Below are positions 46,448 through 55,903 of a stretch of DNA of 64,000 bases, piece after piece (within the stretch, counting starts at the first letter, position 1; each line of letters begins with the position of its first letter). The position numbers and the translations under genes were made by a program. The notes under the pieces were generated by a model. The model was given only the letters and a program-made list of their open reading frames with translations. It had not been told where the DNA came from and searched no databases. The stretch is from Sporosarcina aquimarina (GTDB lineage Bacteria; Bacillota; Bacilli; Bacillales_A; Planococcaceae): positions 124,001 through 188,000 of the forward strand of contig NZ_JACLBZ010000002.1 in assembly GCF_019748715.1 (NCBI RefSeq). The letters run 5' to 3'.

Positions 46448-48228
46448 GGAACTTCTACAGAGCCCACTTGCTTCATCTTCTTCTTACCTTCTTTTTGTTT
46501 CTCAAGAAGTTTACGTTTACGTGAAATATCTCCACCGTAACACTTAGCTAAGACGTTCTTACCCATTGATTTGATTGTCGAACGTGCAACGATCTTTTGA
46601 CCAATCGCTGCCTGTACCGGCACTTCAAATTGCTGTCTTGGAATTAAGGACTTCAACTTTTCTACGATTGCTTTGCCGCGTTCATAACTGAAATCATTAT
46701 GGACGATAAAACTCAAAGCATCGACTTGTTCGCCGTTCAACAGGATATCCATTTTCACGAGTTTCGAACGTTTATAGCCGATTAGCTCGTAGTCAAGAGA
46801 TGCATAACCTTTCGTGCTCGATTTTAATTGATCAAAAAAGTCATAAACAATCTCAGCCAATGGAAGCTCATAAATCACATTGACGCGAGTGCTGTCCATA
46901 TAATCCATCGTAATGAAGTCGCCGCGCTTGTGCTGGCATAATTCCATTACAGCTCCTACATAATCATTCGGTACCATAATGGAAGCTTTGACGTATGGCT
47001 CTTCTACAAAGTCGACTTTTTGTGCGCTCGGCATCATGGATGGGTTATCTACATTAATGGAAGAACCATCTGTCAAATTGACTTTATAGATAACACTTGG
47101 TGCCGTCGTGATCAAGTCGATTTTAAATTCGCGCTCGATCCGTTCCTGGATGATTTCCATATGCAGTAAACCTAGGAAACCGCAGCGGTAACCGAATCCA
47201 AGTGCTTGTGAAGTCTCCGCTTCATATTCGAGGGCAGAGTCATTAAGCTCCAGTTTTTCAAGAGCCTCACGTAAATCATTGTATTTTGATGTGTCAATTG
47301 GATAAAGACCGCAGAAAACCATCGGATTCATCCGACGATAACCTGGCAACGGCTCACTTGCAGGATTGTCAACAATTGTGACCGTGTCCCCTACGCGTGT
47401 ATCCCCTACATTTTTAATGGACGCCGATAAAAACCCGACGTCTCCAACTGTTAATTCTTCTCGTGGGGAAATGGTGGGCGTAAAGACACCCGTCTCAATG
47501 ACTTCAAATTCTTTCCCTGTCGCCATCATCCGAATTTTATCGCCAGGCTTTACTCTTCCTTCAACAATCCGGATATTGACGATGACGCCTTTATATTGAT
47601 CATAGTGAGAGTCAAAGATTAGCGCTTTCAATGGAGCATCAGGATCTCCTTGTGGTGCAGGTACTTTTTCGACGATTTGCTCAAGGATCTCTTCGATACC
47701 GATACCAGCTTTTGCTGATGCAAGAACTGCTTCAGACGCATCGAGTCCGATAACATCTTCAATCTCTTGTTTGACACGCTCTGGATCAGCAGCCGGAAGA
47801 TCGATTTTATTAATAACGGGTAAAATTTCCAAGTCATTGTCGAGTGCCAGATAGACGTTTGCCAATGTCTGAGCTTCGATTCCTTGAGCGGAGTCCACTA
47901 CTAGGATTGCACCTTCACAGGCAGCCAAACTTCTCGATACCTCATAGGTAAAGTCGACGTGTCCTGGTGTGTCAATTAGATGAAAGGTATATTCTTCTCC
48001 ATCTTTAGCGTTGTATGTCAATTGGACGGCATTCAATTTAATCGTGATGCCGCGCTCACGTTCCAAGTCCATGGAATCCAATGTTTGTGATTTCATTTTT
48101 CGTGAGCTTACTGTTTCTGTTTTCTCCAAAATCCGATCAGCCAGCGTCGATTTCCCGTGGTCGATATGGGCGATAATAGAAAAATTTCGTATATTCTTTT
48201 GACGTGCCAATCTTTGTTCTTGATTCAT
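46405..48228 (-). CDS. lepA: Elongation factor 4 (LepA)
   Basis: Ribosomal translocase/back-translocase GTPase, 607 residues. G1 is [10 protein letters not shown]2 lies near RERGITIK, G3 is DTPGHVDF and G4 NKID. EF-G-like domains II, III and V follow and the LepA-specific C-terminal domain ends KMDED. The start ATG 48228 has TAGGAGTGAACAGG upstream. The reading frame is intact despite insertion of a mobile element at its end, because the att site re-creates the last codons. Downstream it has lost its own terminator. Confidence 0.97.
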   Translation of the reverse strand: MNQEQRLARQKNIRNFSIIAHIDHGKSTLADRILEKTETVSSRKMKSQTLDSMDLERERGITIKLNAVQLTYNAKDGEEYTFHLIDTPGHVDFTYEVSRSLAACEGAILVVDSAQGIEAQTLANVYLALDNDLEILPVINKIDLPAADPERVKQEIEDVIGLDASEAVLASAKAGIGIEEILEQIVEKVPAPQGDPDAPLKALIFDSHYDQYKGVIVNIRIVEGRVKPGDKIRMMATGKEFEVIETGVFTPTISPREELTVGDVGFLSASIKNVGDTRVGDTVTIVDNPASEPLPGYRRMNPMVFCGLYPIDTSKYNDLREALEKLELNDSALEYEAETSQALGFGYRCGFLGLLHMEIIQERIEREFKIDLITTAPSVIYKVNLTDGSSINVDNPSMMPSAQKVDFVEEPYVKASIMVPNDYVGAVMELCQHKRGDFITMDYMDSTRVNVIYELPLAEIVYDFFDQLKSSTKGYASLDYELIGYKRSKLVKMDILLNGEQVDALSFIVHNDFSYERGKAIVEKLKSLIPRQQFEVPVQAAIGQKIVARSTIKSMGKNVLAKCYGGDISRKRKLLEKQKEGKKKMKQVGSVEVPQEAFMAVLKMDED

Positions 48229-48311
48229 CCCTGTTCACTCCTACGTTTACGAACCTATTTAGACTAATTGAATTATAGCAGTGAACCGTGCAGACTTCAA
48301 TATTTGAAAGA

Positions 48312-49112
48312 TTATTGCACAGTCAGTAAAGCAGATACGGATTCTCCAATAATCGAAACTGTCTGATTTAGCTCTGCTTCGTTATTTCCCACACCGCCAA
48401 GCTCGACCAAGATCATGCTCGTGTCCAAATCCTGATTGTATTTGCCATCTACTCCACGGCCGCCTTTAACAATAATCTCCCTTGTAATTCCGGGTACTCG
48501 CTTATCCATTTCACTTTTTAATTGTTTTGCCTTAGTTAAGTTTTTTTCGAAAAAAGGATGATCCCTTCCGACAACAAACGCGACCTTTGCATATCGTTGG
48601 TTGTTATGTGTAATTGTCGTCCTTGAAGGTCCTAAAGAATCTCGATGCAGATCAATAACCAAGTCGTATGATTTACTCTTCACTTTTTCCTCAACATAGG
48701 GACGGATGGCCGCATAAGAGCGGTGATAGGGAATTTTCTTTTGTTGCATAATTTTCACAATATCGATATCCAGCTGTTCGGCCGTCACTCCATTGACAAG
48801 TAGGTTATCTTTCAGTTTGCCGCCTACTTTTACAATATTTTCTGAATGATGAGAGGCTGCCACTTTTCCATCGACCGCTTTAGTAATAGGTTCGTACGCT
48901 TCATGAGTATGGGTAGAATAAATGAGGACATTGCCTTCTGCTTTCGGCTGAATGTCTTCCTCTAGCACATTGGATGCGTAGACAATCATGCTGGGCTCCT
49001 TCAAAGAGAGGGTGGATGGAATATTGGACTGTTTGGGTAGGAACTGCAGAACTACAGGGAAGATGAACAATAGAAAAATGATGCTCATCCAGATTTTTAA
49101 AGTTTTTTTCAT
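48312..49112 (-). CDS. spoIIP: Stage II sporulation protein P (SpoIIP)
   Basis: Cell-wall hydrolase of the engulfment DMP complex (SpoIID-SpoIIM-SpoIIP), an amidase and endopeptidase, 266 residues. A membrane anchor (residues 6-26, IWMSIIFLLFIFPVVLQF) is followed by a linker and the catalytic domain. Zinc-ligand stretches are IYSTHTHEAYEP, DLVIDLHRDS and MILVELGG. GGAGGGATCAT precedes ATG 49112. It lies next to gpr, as in B. subtilis. A sigma-E promoter is expected upstream; a weak match (CATAGAGT) lies near 49134-49141. Confidence 0.95.
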   Translation of the reverse strand: MKKTLKIWMSIIFLLFIFPVVLQFLPKQSNIPSTLSLKEPSMIVYASNVLEEDIQPKAEGNVLIYSTHTHEAYEPITKAVDGKVAASHHSENIVKVGGKLKDNLLVNGVTAEQLDIDIVKIMQQKKIPYHRSYAAIRPYVEEKVKSKSYDLVIDLHRDSLGPSRTTITHNNQRYAKVAFVVGRDHPFFEKNLTKAKQLKSEMDKRVPGITREIIVKGGRGVDGKYNQDLDTSMILVELGGVGNNEAELNQTVSIIGESVSALLTVQ

Positions 49113-49165
49113 TATGATCCCTCCATCTTCCACTCTATGCAGAAGAAAAAAGGACCATGACTGGA

Positions 49166-50203
49166 CTAGGCTTTTACTTTATGGACCCAGTCCATCAAAG
49201 AAGACGACAGGGCAGAGGCATATTGCGCTACCCACGAGTCAATTTCTTTTGGCGAAATAAATGTAGACAGTTCTTGACTTGTAAGCACTTCTTCAAATAA
49301 TTGAATACGCTCATCATGCGTCCAAGAAGACCAATCTCCAAATATAGGTGCCAATGAAGTACGGTCTGCATCTTTCGTCGACCGCTGTGGAAAACGACCA
49401 GTCGCAAGCTTAGACGACGGCATGCCTTCCTCCTCGATTTTCGCAGCAATATAACCGAACATTGTATCAATTGCGTCCGCTACGAGCACCGGACCATCCA
49501 CAACAGTCGGGACACCGATCGCAATGACAGGGATCCCAAGACTTTGTTCCGAAAGCTCTTTCCTGCTATTTCCTACTCCAGAGCCCGGATGGATGCCGGT
49601 ATCTGTCAACTGAATCGTACGGCATAGACGTGAACTGCTCCTAGCAGCCAGCGCATCCACGACAATTAAGACATCAGGTTTCCCTTCGTCCACAATCGCT
49701 TTGACAAAAGAAGCTGTTTCGAGTCCCGTCTGAATCGTAACACCCGGTGCATAAACCATTACACCACTATCATCCGCTTCATAATAGTCCGGAATGATTT
49801 CCTTCACAGAATCCATCGTGATTGGTCCTACTGCGTCAGGGGTGATATCCGGATTGCCTAGTCCGACAAATAACAGCTTCCCGACTTTTCCTTGCACTTT
49901 TTCCTTGATCAAAGCGTCCATTTTTTCTACAACCAGTTTGCAGAGCTTTTGTAATTCATCCGTTTCATGGACAGCGAGTGTTGGAATGGTCAGCGTAACG
50001 TATGTTCCTTTTGCTTTCCCAATCTCTTCTTGCCCTTCAGCAGTAACTTTTACGGTGGTGGATTTTATCCTTCCGATCACTTGTTCTTCTACTTTAATGC
50101 CTGACATTTTCTTTAGTTTATTTTCTTCACGATCCGATTGATGCTTGACAAATTCATCACTCTCATCGATCAAATCGGTCCGATAGTAATTGATCTTGTC
50201 CAT
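49166..50203 (-). CDS. gpr: Germination protease GPR
   Basis: Spore protease that degrades small acid-soluble proteins at germination; made in the forespore as an inactive zymogen. The protein of 345 residues has the expected N-terminal propeptide (about 15 residues, TDLIDE being close to the processing region) and the family core (LFVGLGNPDITPDAVGP, VYAPGVTIQTG, then VIAIGVPTVVDG). AGAGGTGAAGACA precedes ATG 50203. It is divergent from rpsT, as in other Bacillales. Confidence 0.96.
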   Translation of the reverse strand: MDKINYYRTDLIDESDEFVKHQSDREENKLKKMSGIKVEEQVIGRIKSTTVKVTAEGQEEIGKAKGTYVTLTIPTLAVHETDELQKLCKLVVEKMDALIKEKVQGKVGKLLFVGLGNPDITPDAVGPITMDSVKEIIPDYYEADDSGVMVYAPGVTIQTGLETASFVKAIVDEGKPDVLIVVDALAARSSSRLCRTIQLTDTGIHPGSGVGNSRKELSEQSLGIPVIAIGVPTVVDGPVLVADAIDTMFGYIAAKIEEEGMPSSKLATGRFPQRSTKDADRTSLAPIFGDWSSWTHDERIQLFEEVLTSQELSTFISPKEIDSWVAQYASALSSSLMDWVHKVKA

Positions 50204-50295
50204 TGTCTTCACCTCTTTACTTGAAGCTTGTGCAAAATCCGGACGTTTATTCTAAAAGTAATTGCTGTAAAGCCAATAAGCTTTACCTTTTTTTC

Positions 50296-50324
50296 TTGCA
50301 ATCTAACAGAAGCTTTGTTAAAAT
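50296..50324 (+). promoter_or_regulatory. Sigma-A promoter of rpsT
   Basis: TTGCAA (50296-50301) and TAAAAT (50319-50324) are spaced by 17 nt, 75 bp before the rpsT start. Confidence 0.65.
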
Positions 50325-50399
50325 TATGCTTGTTGTAAAGAGATGTCCGGATGATTGTGGAAACACTCTTGCCTTACCTGAAAGCTGGAGGTGAATGAA

Positions 50400-50651
50400 A
50401 TGCCAAACATTAAAGGTGCAATTAAACGCGTGAAACAAAGTAGCGCTGCTAATGAGCAAAACTCTCATGTCAAAGCTGCTATGCGTACAGCAATCCGTAA
50501 AGCGGACGCTGCTCTAATTAATAACGAAGAGAACGCACAAGCGCTTTTGAAAGACGCTGTGAAAAAAGTGGATACTGCTGCCCGTAAAGGTCTTATCCAT
50601 AAAAACACTGCTGCTCGTCAAAAATCACGCTTAACTAAAAAAGCTCAATAA
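50400..50651 (+). CDS. rpsT: 30S ribosomal protein S20
   Basis: Basic, all-helical 83-residue protein of the small subunit, with MPNIKGAIKRV at the start and ARQKSRLTKKAQ at the end. GGAGGTGAATGAA before ATG 50400 decides the start; an ATG at 50391 is part of that site. Its own promoter and terminator make it a single-gene unit, divergent from gpr. Confidence 0.97.
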   Translation: MPNIKGAIKRVKQSSAANEQNSHVKAAMRTAIRKADAALINNEENAQALLKDAVKKVDTAARKGLIHKNTAARQKSRLTKKAQ

Positions 50652-50660
50652 TGAACTGTT

Positions 50661-50694
50661 AAAAGACTGCCTATGTGGGCAGTCTTTTTTTCTT
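50661..50694. terminator. Terminator between rpsT and holA
   Basis: Stem AAAAGACTGCC / GGCAGTCTTTT (50661-50671 and 50678-50688) with a 6-nt loop is followed by a run of T residues on the plus strand. The reverse side also has a T-run (AAAA at 50661-50664), so it may serve holA as well. Confidence 0.88.
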
Positions 50695-50696
50695 TA

Positions 50697-51704
50697 TTAT
50701 AATCCGTTCAGTAAAAACAATTCCAATCTTCTCTGCCGATTGCCGCTTGTCGTCTTCAATTGAAGATCGATTGTCGCTAAATCATCCAATGCCTTTAAAA
50801 GGATCTGCAAAGTAGGCAGATTTCTCTGCATCATCAGTTTGACCCGATACGGATGAACGTGAAGCGTAGTAGCAATTTGCTGTTGCTGATAGCCTTTTTT
50901 ACGCAAATTCACTATATGAATCATTAGACGGACTTGGCTTGCAATCAATGACGCCAGCATAATAGGCTCTTCTCCGTTACGAAGCAAGTCGTGATAAACC
51001 GATAGTGATTCCGATTTTCTGCCATTTACAAACGAGTCAGTCAGACGAAATACATCCATTTCAGGAGTCCGCGCCACCAATTGTTCGATCATTTCAATCG
51101 TCACGATCCCATCAAAAGACAAGTATGCGGCCAATTTCTCCACTTCCGTCGATAACGTCAGCAAATCTGTACCCGCCATTTCAAGTAGAAAAGCAGCTTC
51201 TTTTTTATCAATTTTAATTCCTTTGTCTGTTCCTTGCTGCATAATCCAAGTGGTCAGATCCTGACCTTGCAGCGTCTCCGCTTCCACTACAACGGCATGC
51301 TTCTTAATCTTCTTAGTGATTTTTTTGCGCGCATCGAGCTTTTCATAAGGCGCCACAAAGACGACCGTCGCAGTAGGAGATGGATTCTCCAACCACTTTT
51401 CCAATAATTCCAGTTGATGCGGTTGTTTCTCTTTCGAGTTATCGGTAGCTTTCAAAAATGAACAGTTCTTCGCAACAATTAATTTATGTTCGACTAAAAA
51501 AGGCAGTTCATCCGCTACTTCGAGCACCGCCTGAATCGGAAGCTCTTCCAGGTCAAAACGATTCACTTCAGAAGAAGTCATTCCCGGCACCGCACGGATT
51601 AACCTTTTCACTGTTTCATCAATCAAATGCTGTTCCGTCCCGGTTAGCAGATAAACGGACTGGATCTTACCTTTTTCAATCTCATTCCATATTTTTGTGA
51701 CCAT
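50697..51704 (-). CDS. holA: DNA polymerase III subunit delta (HolA)
   Basis: Clamp-loader subunit that opens the beta sliding clamp, 335 residues. The N-terminal AAA-like domain starts KIWNEIEKGKIQSVYLLTG and lacks a working P-loop, as usual for delta. The C-terminal collar domain contains NGEEPIMLASLIASQVRLM and the tail SGNRQRRLELFLL. GAGGTGAAGAAC precedes ATG 51704; the upstream ATG at 51725 is not supported. The B. subtilis name is yqeN; the gene lies between rpsT and yqzM/comEC there too. Confidence 0.92.
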   Translation of the reverse strand: MVTKIWNEIEKGKIQSVYLLTGTEQHLIDETVKRLIRAVPGMTSSEVNRFDLEELPIQAVLEVADELPFLVEHKLIVAKNCSFLKATDNSKEKQPHQLELLEKWLENPSPTATVVFVAPYEKLDARKKITKKIKKHAVVVEAETLQGQDLTTWIMQQGTDKGIKIDKKEAAFLLEMAGTDLLTLSTEVEKLAAYLSFDGIVTIEMIEQLVARTPEMDVFRLTDSFVNGRKSESLSVYHDLLRNGEEPIMLASLIASQVRLMIHIVNLRKKGYQQQQIATTLHVHPYRVKLMMQRNLPTLQILLKALDDLATIDLQLKTTSGNRQRRLELFLLNGL

Positions 51705-51828
51705 GTTCTTCACCTCGATTGACAACTATCTTTTAGTATAACGTAAAAAGCTTTACGCAAAAACCTTTGTCCACTATACATTAAAATCAATACGTTCTCC
51801 ATACTAACTTCAAAAGGAGGTTTTATTG

Positions 51829-51996
51829 ATGACAGAAAACAAACGAAAGAAAACAGACCATCGTGCACCAGCTAAAACGAATGAAAGAGAAGAAATTTCA
51901 AACGAGCTGACTGAACTGGGTCACTTACAGCCAAAACATGAACCGATGACACCGAACCATCGAGAAACTGCTGAAAAGGATAAATACTACGGATAA
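51829..51996 (+). CDS. Small hydrophilic protein, function unknown (55 residues)
   Basis: The frame begins at ATG 51829, 8 nt after a perfect AAGGAGG, and runs 55 codons to TAA. The product is very polar: Lys/Arg-rich at the start (NKRKKTDHRAPAK), then acidic, and ends DKYYG. No membrane segment, signal or Cys is present. The pattern is that of an unstructured small spore or stress protein, but I recognise no family. It is divergent from holA and lies 120 bp before yqzM. Confidence 0.65.
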   Translation: MTENKRKKTDHRAPAKTNEREEISNELTELGHLQPKHEPMTPNHRETAEKDKYYG

Positions 51997-52116
51997 AAGC
52001 CATACAGTCTTTGAACAAATTGTGTCATCCGTCAATGAACCGCCATTAAACTGCAATTTTTATGGATTTTTCATTCACTTTCCTCTATACTTAGTATGGA
52101 ATTAGGAGGTGTAGCA

Positions 52117-52251
52117 ATGAATGAATTTGAACATGATGTCCAATCAAAACGGAATGACGCGATTGATTCAGGCATCGGCTTTATAGTATCGTTTATCGGT
52201 TTTTCTGCAATTTTTGTTGTTGCTACGATCATCGATATCGTCGCCCGCTAA
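52117..52251 (+). CDS. yqzM: YqzM-family small membrane protein
   Basis: The 44-residue protein begins MNEFEHDVQSKRNDAIDSG and continues with one membrane helix (residues 20-41, GFIVSFIGFSAIFVVATIIDIV). It is almost the same length as B. subtilis YqzM and has the same SKRNDAIDSG motif. AGGAGGTG lies 6 nt upstream. It sits between holA and comEC, as in B. subtilis. The function is unknown. Confidence 0.88.
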   Translation: MNEFEHDVQSKRNDAIDSGIGFIVSFIGFSAIFVVATIIDIVAR

Positions 52252-52267
52252 TCAATATTGGATAAAA

Positions 52268-52305
52268 TAGACACAACCGTCTCTTGGCGGCTGTGTCTAT
52301 TTGCA
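52268..52305. terminator. Terminator between yqzM and comEC
   Basis: Stem GACACA...CCG / CGG...TGTGTC (52270-52279 and 52288-52297) with one mismatch and a short loop is followed by TATTTGCATTTT on the plus strand. On the minus strand it is followed by TATTTTATC. It lies between convergent genes. Confidence 0.75.
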
Positions 52306-52316
52306 TTTTAAGGATT

Positions 52317-54581
52317 CTATCGACTGGAAGAAACACTGTATGACTGATCTTTCACTCGAATTTCGATTGTACCTCTCTCCGCTGTTGACCAATATGGAAT
52401 TCCATGTTCATCAAACCGCTCAACTACTTCGGCATGCGGATGTCCGTAACGGCTATTTCTACCTGCAGAAATTACGACGAATTCCGGTTCTAAGAAACGA
52501 ATGAACGGCTCAGTACTCGATGTTTTGCTGCCGTGATGCCCGGCTTTTAAAACTACTCGCCCAAAATCCGTTGTTGGATATCTGCGCAAAAATCGCTGCT
52601 CTCCATCCGACTCTAAATCTCCAGGAAAGATAAATGACAAGTCTTCTGTTGCCATCATCATCACTAACGAGCTATCATTCCCATCATATTCTCTTTCTTC
52701 AGGTGCAAGGTATTGAAAATGATAAGTCCCGAGTTTCCAATGCGCCCCTTCACCAACCAACTGAACCGGGACATTTTTCTGCTTCGCCAATCGCAGCACT
52801 TCATCCATCGTTTTCTCTCGCTCGCTCCCGGGTGGAATATGAATTTTCCGTACCCGCAGTTCCTCTAAAACTTCATCCGCTCCTTCCATATGATCGAGGT
52901 CTGCATGTGTAATGATCAACTTATCGATCGTCGTGATGCCTTTCGCCTTCAGATACGCAACGACAATGTTCCTGCCGACTTCGAATGACTGTTCAGGCGT
53001 CTTCCAATTCTTCTCGCCAAAATGAATCACTCCCCCTGTGTCGATTACATAAACTGCTTTCCGAAAAGGCATTTCAATGATCGTGCTGTCCCCTTGCCCG
53101 ACATCTACGTACGAAACAATAACATCTGTATGCAATATCGGCTTGAATTCTAAATAAACCGCTGGCATGAGCAAGCAAATCACGCCAAAAACAATCGATT
53201 TCTTCCTTTCAAGACAGACCAAAAACAGTAAAATACCTACCACGGCCAAAGCTGCACCGATTCCGTCCGGTTGCCCGGGAGTCCAGACCTGACAAGGCAA
53301 TGAAGCGAACCAAGACGTCATACTTCCAATCCATTGGCGAAATGGTTCATACACAATGAAGAGTGTGTTTGACAAAGGAGGTAACAAGTAGCTGCAAGCA
53401 AGCAGAACGAGATTTGCAGGCAGAATGACGACAGAATACAGCGGTACATAAAGTAAATTGGCCACAAACGAAGAAATCGACAGTTCGAAAAAGTGGTATA
53501 AGAGCACAGGATACAATGCCACTTGCGTGATGACCGTCACTAAAAACGAGACATGCAGGCTGTTTTTTGCATTTGTGAGAATCTTAGATGAATAGAGCAG
53601 CGAAAATGCGGCTAAATAAGAAAGTTGGAAACCTGGCTGAAAGACGATAAACGGATGCAACCAAACAAAACCCATCGCACTCAATGCAAGCGCATCATCG
53701 AGGCGCAGCTTCAGCCTTCCCGATGCAGCGAGCAAGAGAATCATCGTCACTGTCACTGCACGCCATACCGAAGGAGCCCCACCCGCAATACACGCATAGA
53801 TAGGAAGAAAGATCAACAGACAATACGTCACCCATTCCTTGCGAAAACCAAGACGCAGCAAAATTTCCCGGATGAAAAAAGTCAGCAATCCTACATGCAG
53901 CCCTGAAATGGCAAATAAATGTGTGATCCCGAGCGTCCGATATTCTTTTTGCAACGCTTCCGTCATACCTGAACGATCGCCTATCAGCAAAGCTTCCGCT
54001 TCTGTAACGAGTGACTGTGGAAAATTCATCTCAATATGCTTTTTTATATCATGTCGATAATAGGATAATCTTGAGCGGACAGTGGACAAACGTTCTCCTG
54101 ATTGAAGTTCTGTCACTTCTAGAATACCTGCAGCCCCATTCATTCGTAAATAGCGCTGCATGTCAAACGCATACGGATGCGCCGCTGGTTCCGAATCTTT
54201 TTGCTGCACCACGGCAGTAAATTGGTAAGCCGCCAAATTTATCGACTGGAAACGTTCCTTCTCATGTTCTGACTCAAATGGATACATCAGATACACAACC
54301 GTGCCATCTACCAAACGTGCGAAACCTTTTACTTTGCCGCCATCTATTTTCGCTTGATCTTTCCATTGAAAAATAACAGTTGAAGAGTGGTCTGGAAGAG
54401 ATGATGTCTTATGGGAGAAATAATAAAATGAAAGAAATACAGTTGCAGTGCAAAGAAAGAGATGCAGAAAATCTCTGCGCAAAAAGAGGAATGGAATGAG
54501 GAATAATAAATTCAGTAATAAAAGCGACCCTGAGAGCTCAGCTGCAAATGCAGAAATCGCTATAAGGATCGCTATATACAT
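52317..54581 (-). CDS. comEC: DNA internalization competence protein ComEC/Rec2
   Basis: Channel for uptake of single-stranded DNA during transformation, 754 residues. The N-terminal part has two to three helices and an OB-fold-like outer domain (about 90-180). The Competence domain (about 210-470) has many helices and the HLFAISGLHVGLLTFF motif. The C-terminal metallo-beta-lactamase domain (about 500-740) holds VDVGQGDS, the THADLDHMEG zinc motif and KAGHHGSKTSS. It is last in comEA-comEB-comEC, and comEB ends 17 bp before it. Confidence 0.94.
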   Translation of the reverse strand: MYIAILIAISAFAAELSGSLLLLNLLFLIPFLFLRRDFLHLFLCTATVFLSFYYFSHKTSSLPDHSSTVIFQWKDQAKIDGGKVKGFARLVDGTVVYLMYPFESEHEKERFQSINLAAYQFTAVVQQKDSEPAAHPYAFDMQRYLRMNGAAGILEVTELQSGERLSTVRSRLSYYRHDIKKHIEMNFPQSLVTEAEALLIGDRSGMTEALQKEYRTLGITHLFAISGLHVGLLTFFIREILLRLGFRKEWVTYCLLIFLPIYACIAGGAPSVWRAVTVTMILLLAASGRLKLRLDDALALSAMGFVWLHPFIVFQPGFQLSYLAAFSLLYSSKILTNAKNSLHVSFLVTVITQVALYPVLLYHFFELSISSFVANLLYVPLYSVVILPANLVLLACSYLLPPLSNTLFIVYEPFRQWIGSMTSWFASLPCQVWTPGQPDGIGAALAVVGILLFLVCLERKKSIVFGVICLLMPAVYLEFKPILHTDVIVSYVDVGQGDSTIIEMPFRKAVYVIDTGGVIHFGEKNWKTPEQSFEVGRNIVVAYLKAKGITTIDKLIITHADLDHMEGADEVLEELRVRKIHIPPGSEREKTMDEVLRLAKQKNVPVQLVGEGAHWKLGTYHFQYLAPEEREYDGNDSSLVMMMATEDLSFIFPGDLESDGEQRFLRRYPTTDFGRVVLKAGHHGSKTSSTEPFIRFLEPEFVVISAGRNSRYGHPHAEVVERFDEHGIPYWSTAERGTIEIRVKDQSYSVSSSR

Positions 54582-54598
54582 CCATCGTATCGATCGGA

Positions 54599-55162
54599 TC
54601 AGTTGCCAAATAAATGATTCACCCTTTGCGAAAGGGCATCCAATTCTTCATCGTCGGCGCCAAGCGCCTGCATTTTTGTCAGCATTTCACTGAACAAAGC
54701 AAACTTATCTTCACTCGCGAAGTCGATCGAACGTTCATCAAACGAAACTTTTTCAATTTCTACTCCAGCTTGCTCAAATAGCTCCAAGGCATATTCGCTG
54801 TTGCGATAATCCGTTGCATAGTTGACACGCTGAATCCCCGCTTGAATCAATGCCTTACTGCACTGCAAACAAGGAAAATGTGTCACATAGATCGATGCTC
54901 CCGCAACTGGTATGCCATATTTCGCACATTGCAGCAAGGCATTCATCTCAGAGTGGATCGTCCGTACACAATGATTATCTACCACATAGCATCCATGCTC
55001 AATACAGTGGTCACCGCCAGATATTGATCCGTTGTAACCCCCTGCAATAATTCGTTGATCGCGCACCAAGATGGACCCGACTGAAAGCCTGGTACATGTG
55101 CTGCGCATCGCCAGCAAATGACTTTGCGCCATGAAGAACTGGTCCCAAGTAATTCGCTCCAT
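54599..55162 (-). CDS. comEB: ComE operon protein 2 (dCMP deaminase family)
   Basis: Zinc-dependent deaminase-fold protein of 187 residues. The zinc motifs are THxE-like TIHSEMNALLQCA (His and catalytic Glu) and PCLQCSKALIQAG (two Cys). It converts dCMP to dUMP in related proteins; in competence its role is unclear and it is dispensable in B. subtilis. ATG 55162 follows GGAGGCGACC. It lies between comEA and comEC. Confidence 0.93.
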   Translation of the reverse strand: MERITWDQFFMAQSHLLAMRSTCTRLSVGSILVRDQRIIAGGYNGSISGGDHCIEHGCYVVDNHCVRTIHSEMNALLQCAKYGIPVAGASIYVTHFPCLQCSKALIQAGIQRVNYATDYRNSEYALELFEQAGVEIEKVSFDERSIDFASEDKFALFSEMLTKMQALGADDEELDALSQRVNHLFGN

Positions 55163-55175
55163 ACGGTCGCCTCCA

Positions 55176-55796
55176 TCAATTAAGTGTTATAGATGATTCT
55201 AATTTCTCAAATGTTTTATCGCCAATTCCTGAGACATTTTTCAAATCGTCCAATTGCTTAAAAGCACCATGCTCTTCTCTGTATTGGACGATTGCTGCCG
55301 CTTTTGACGGACCTACGCCAGGCAGCGTTTGAAATTCCGTTTCATTGGCTGTATTGATATTCACCTGTGCTGTCTGTGTGCCGCCAGTAGCGGAAACCGC
55401 AGTTGCCGCGGGCTGCGAATAGGCGGGCGGTTCTTCTCCCGCAACGGGTACATAGACCACTGACTCGTCCAACAATTTCTGTGCATGGTTCAATAAACGA
55501 GTATCTGCTTCCTCCGTATAACCGCCTGCTTTTTGCACAGCATCAAGCAAACGATCTCCTTCTTGCAAAGAATAGAGACCTGGATGTTTCACAGCACCTT
55601 TAACATCAACCAAAATCGCAACAGACACTGCTTCTGCCACTAATTCAACAGGTGGTACGACTTCTTCAATTGGTTCAACAACTTCTAACGTTTCAAAAAG
55701 GGATTGTCCTTGTTCTACGGATACTGAATCCATTTGTTCTCGGGGAAAGAACAGAACGAAGGAAAGTACAGCGAGTGCTGCAATAGGAATGATCAA
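55176..55796 (-). CDS. comEA: Competence DNA receptor ComEA
   Basis: Membrane-bound DNA-binding receptor for transformation, 206 residues from TTG 55796. One N-terminal membrane helix (IIPIAALAVLSFVLFF), an acidic linker, an SLBB domain (VDVKGAVKHPGLYSL, about 65-115), then a Ser/Thr/Ala-rich linker. The helix-hairpin-helix pair is at the C-terminus (INTANETEFQTLPGVGPSKAAAIV). The start is odd: the frame stays open upstream to 55829 and adds the basic stretch RSFITEKWRKL expected before the membrane helix, but without ATG, GTG or TTG. The product therefore may start at a rare codon or have a mutated start. Confidence 0.88.
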   Translation of the reverse strand: MIIPIAALAVLSFVLFFPREQMDSVSVEQGQSLFETLEVVEPIEEVVPPVELVAEAVSVAILVDVKGAVKHPGLYSLQEGDRLLDAVQKAGGYTEEADTRLLNHAQKLLDESVVYVPVAGEEPPAYSQPAATAVSATGGTQTAQVNINTANETEFQTLPGVGPSKAAAIVQYREEHGAFKQLDDLKNVSGIGDKTFEKLESSITLN

Positions 55797-55903
55797 TTTA
55801 CGCCATTTTTCGGTAATGAATGAACGGATAGTTCAACATCCTTTCTTTCAGCACCGTATGGAGTCCCCTTAACTATAAACGATTTTCTCAAACTTTGGAA
55901 GGG

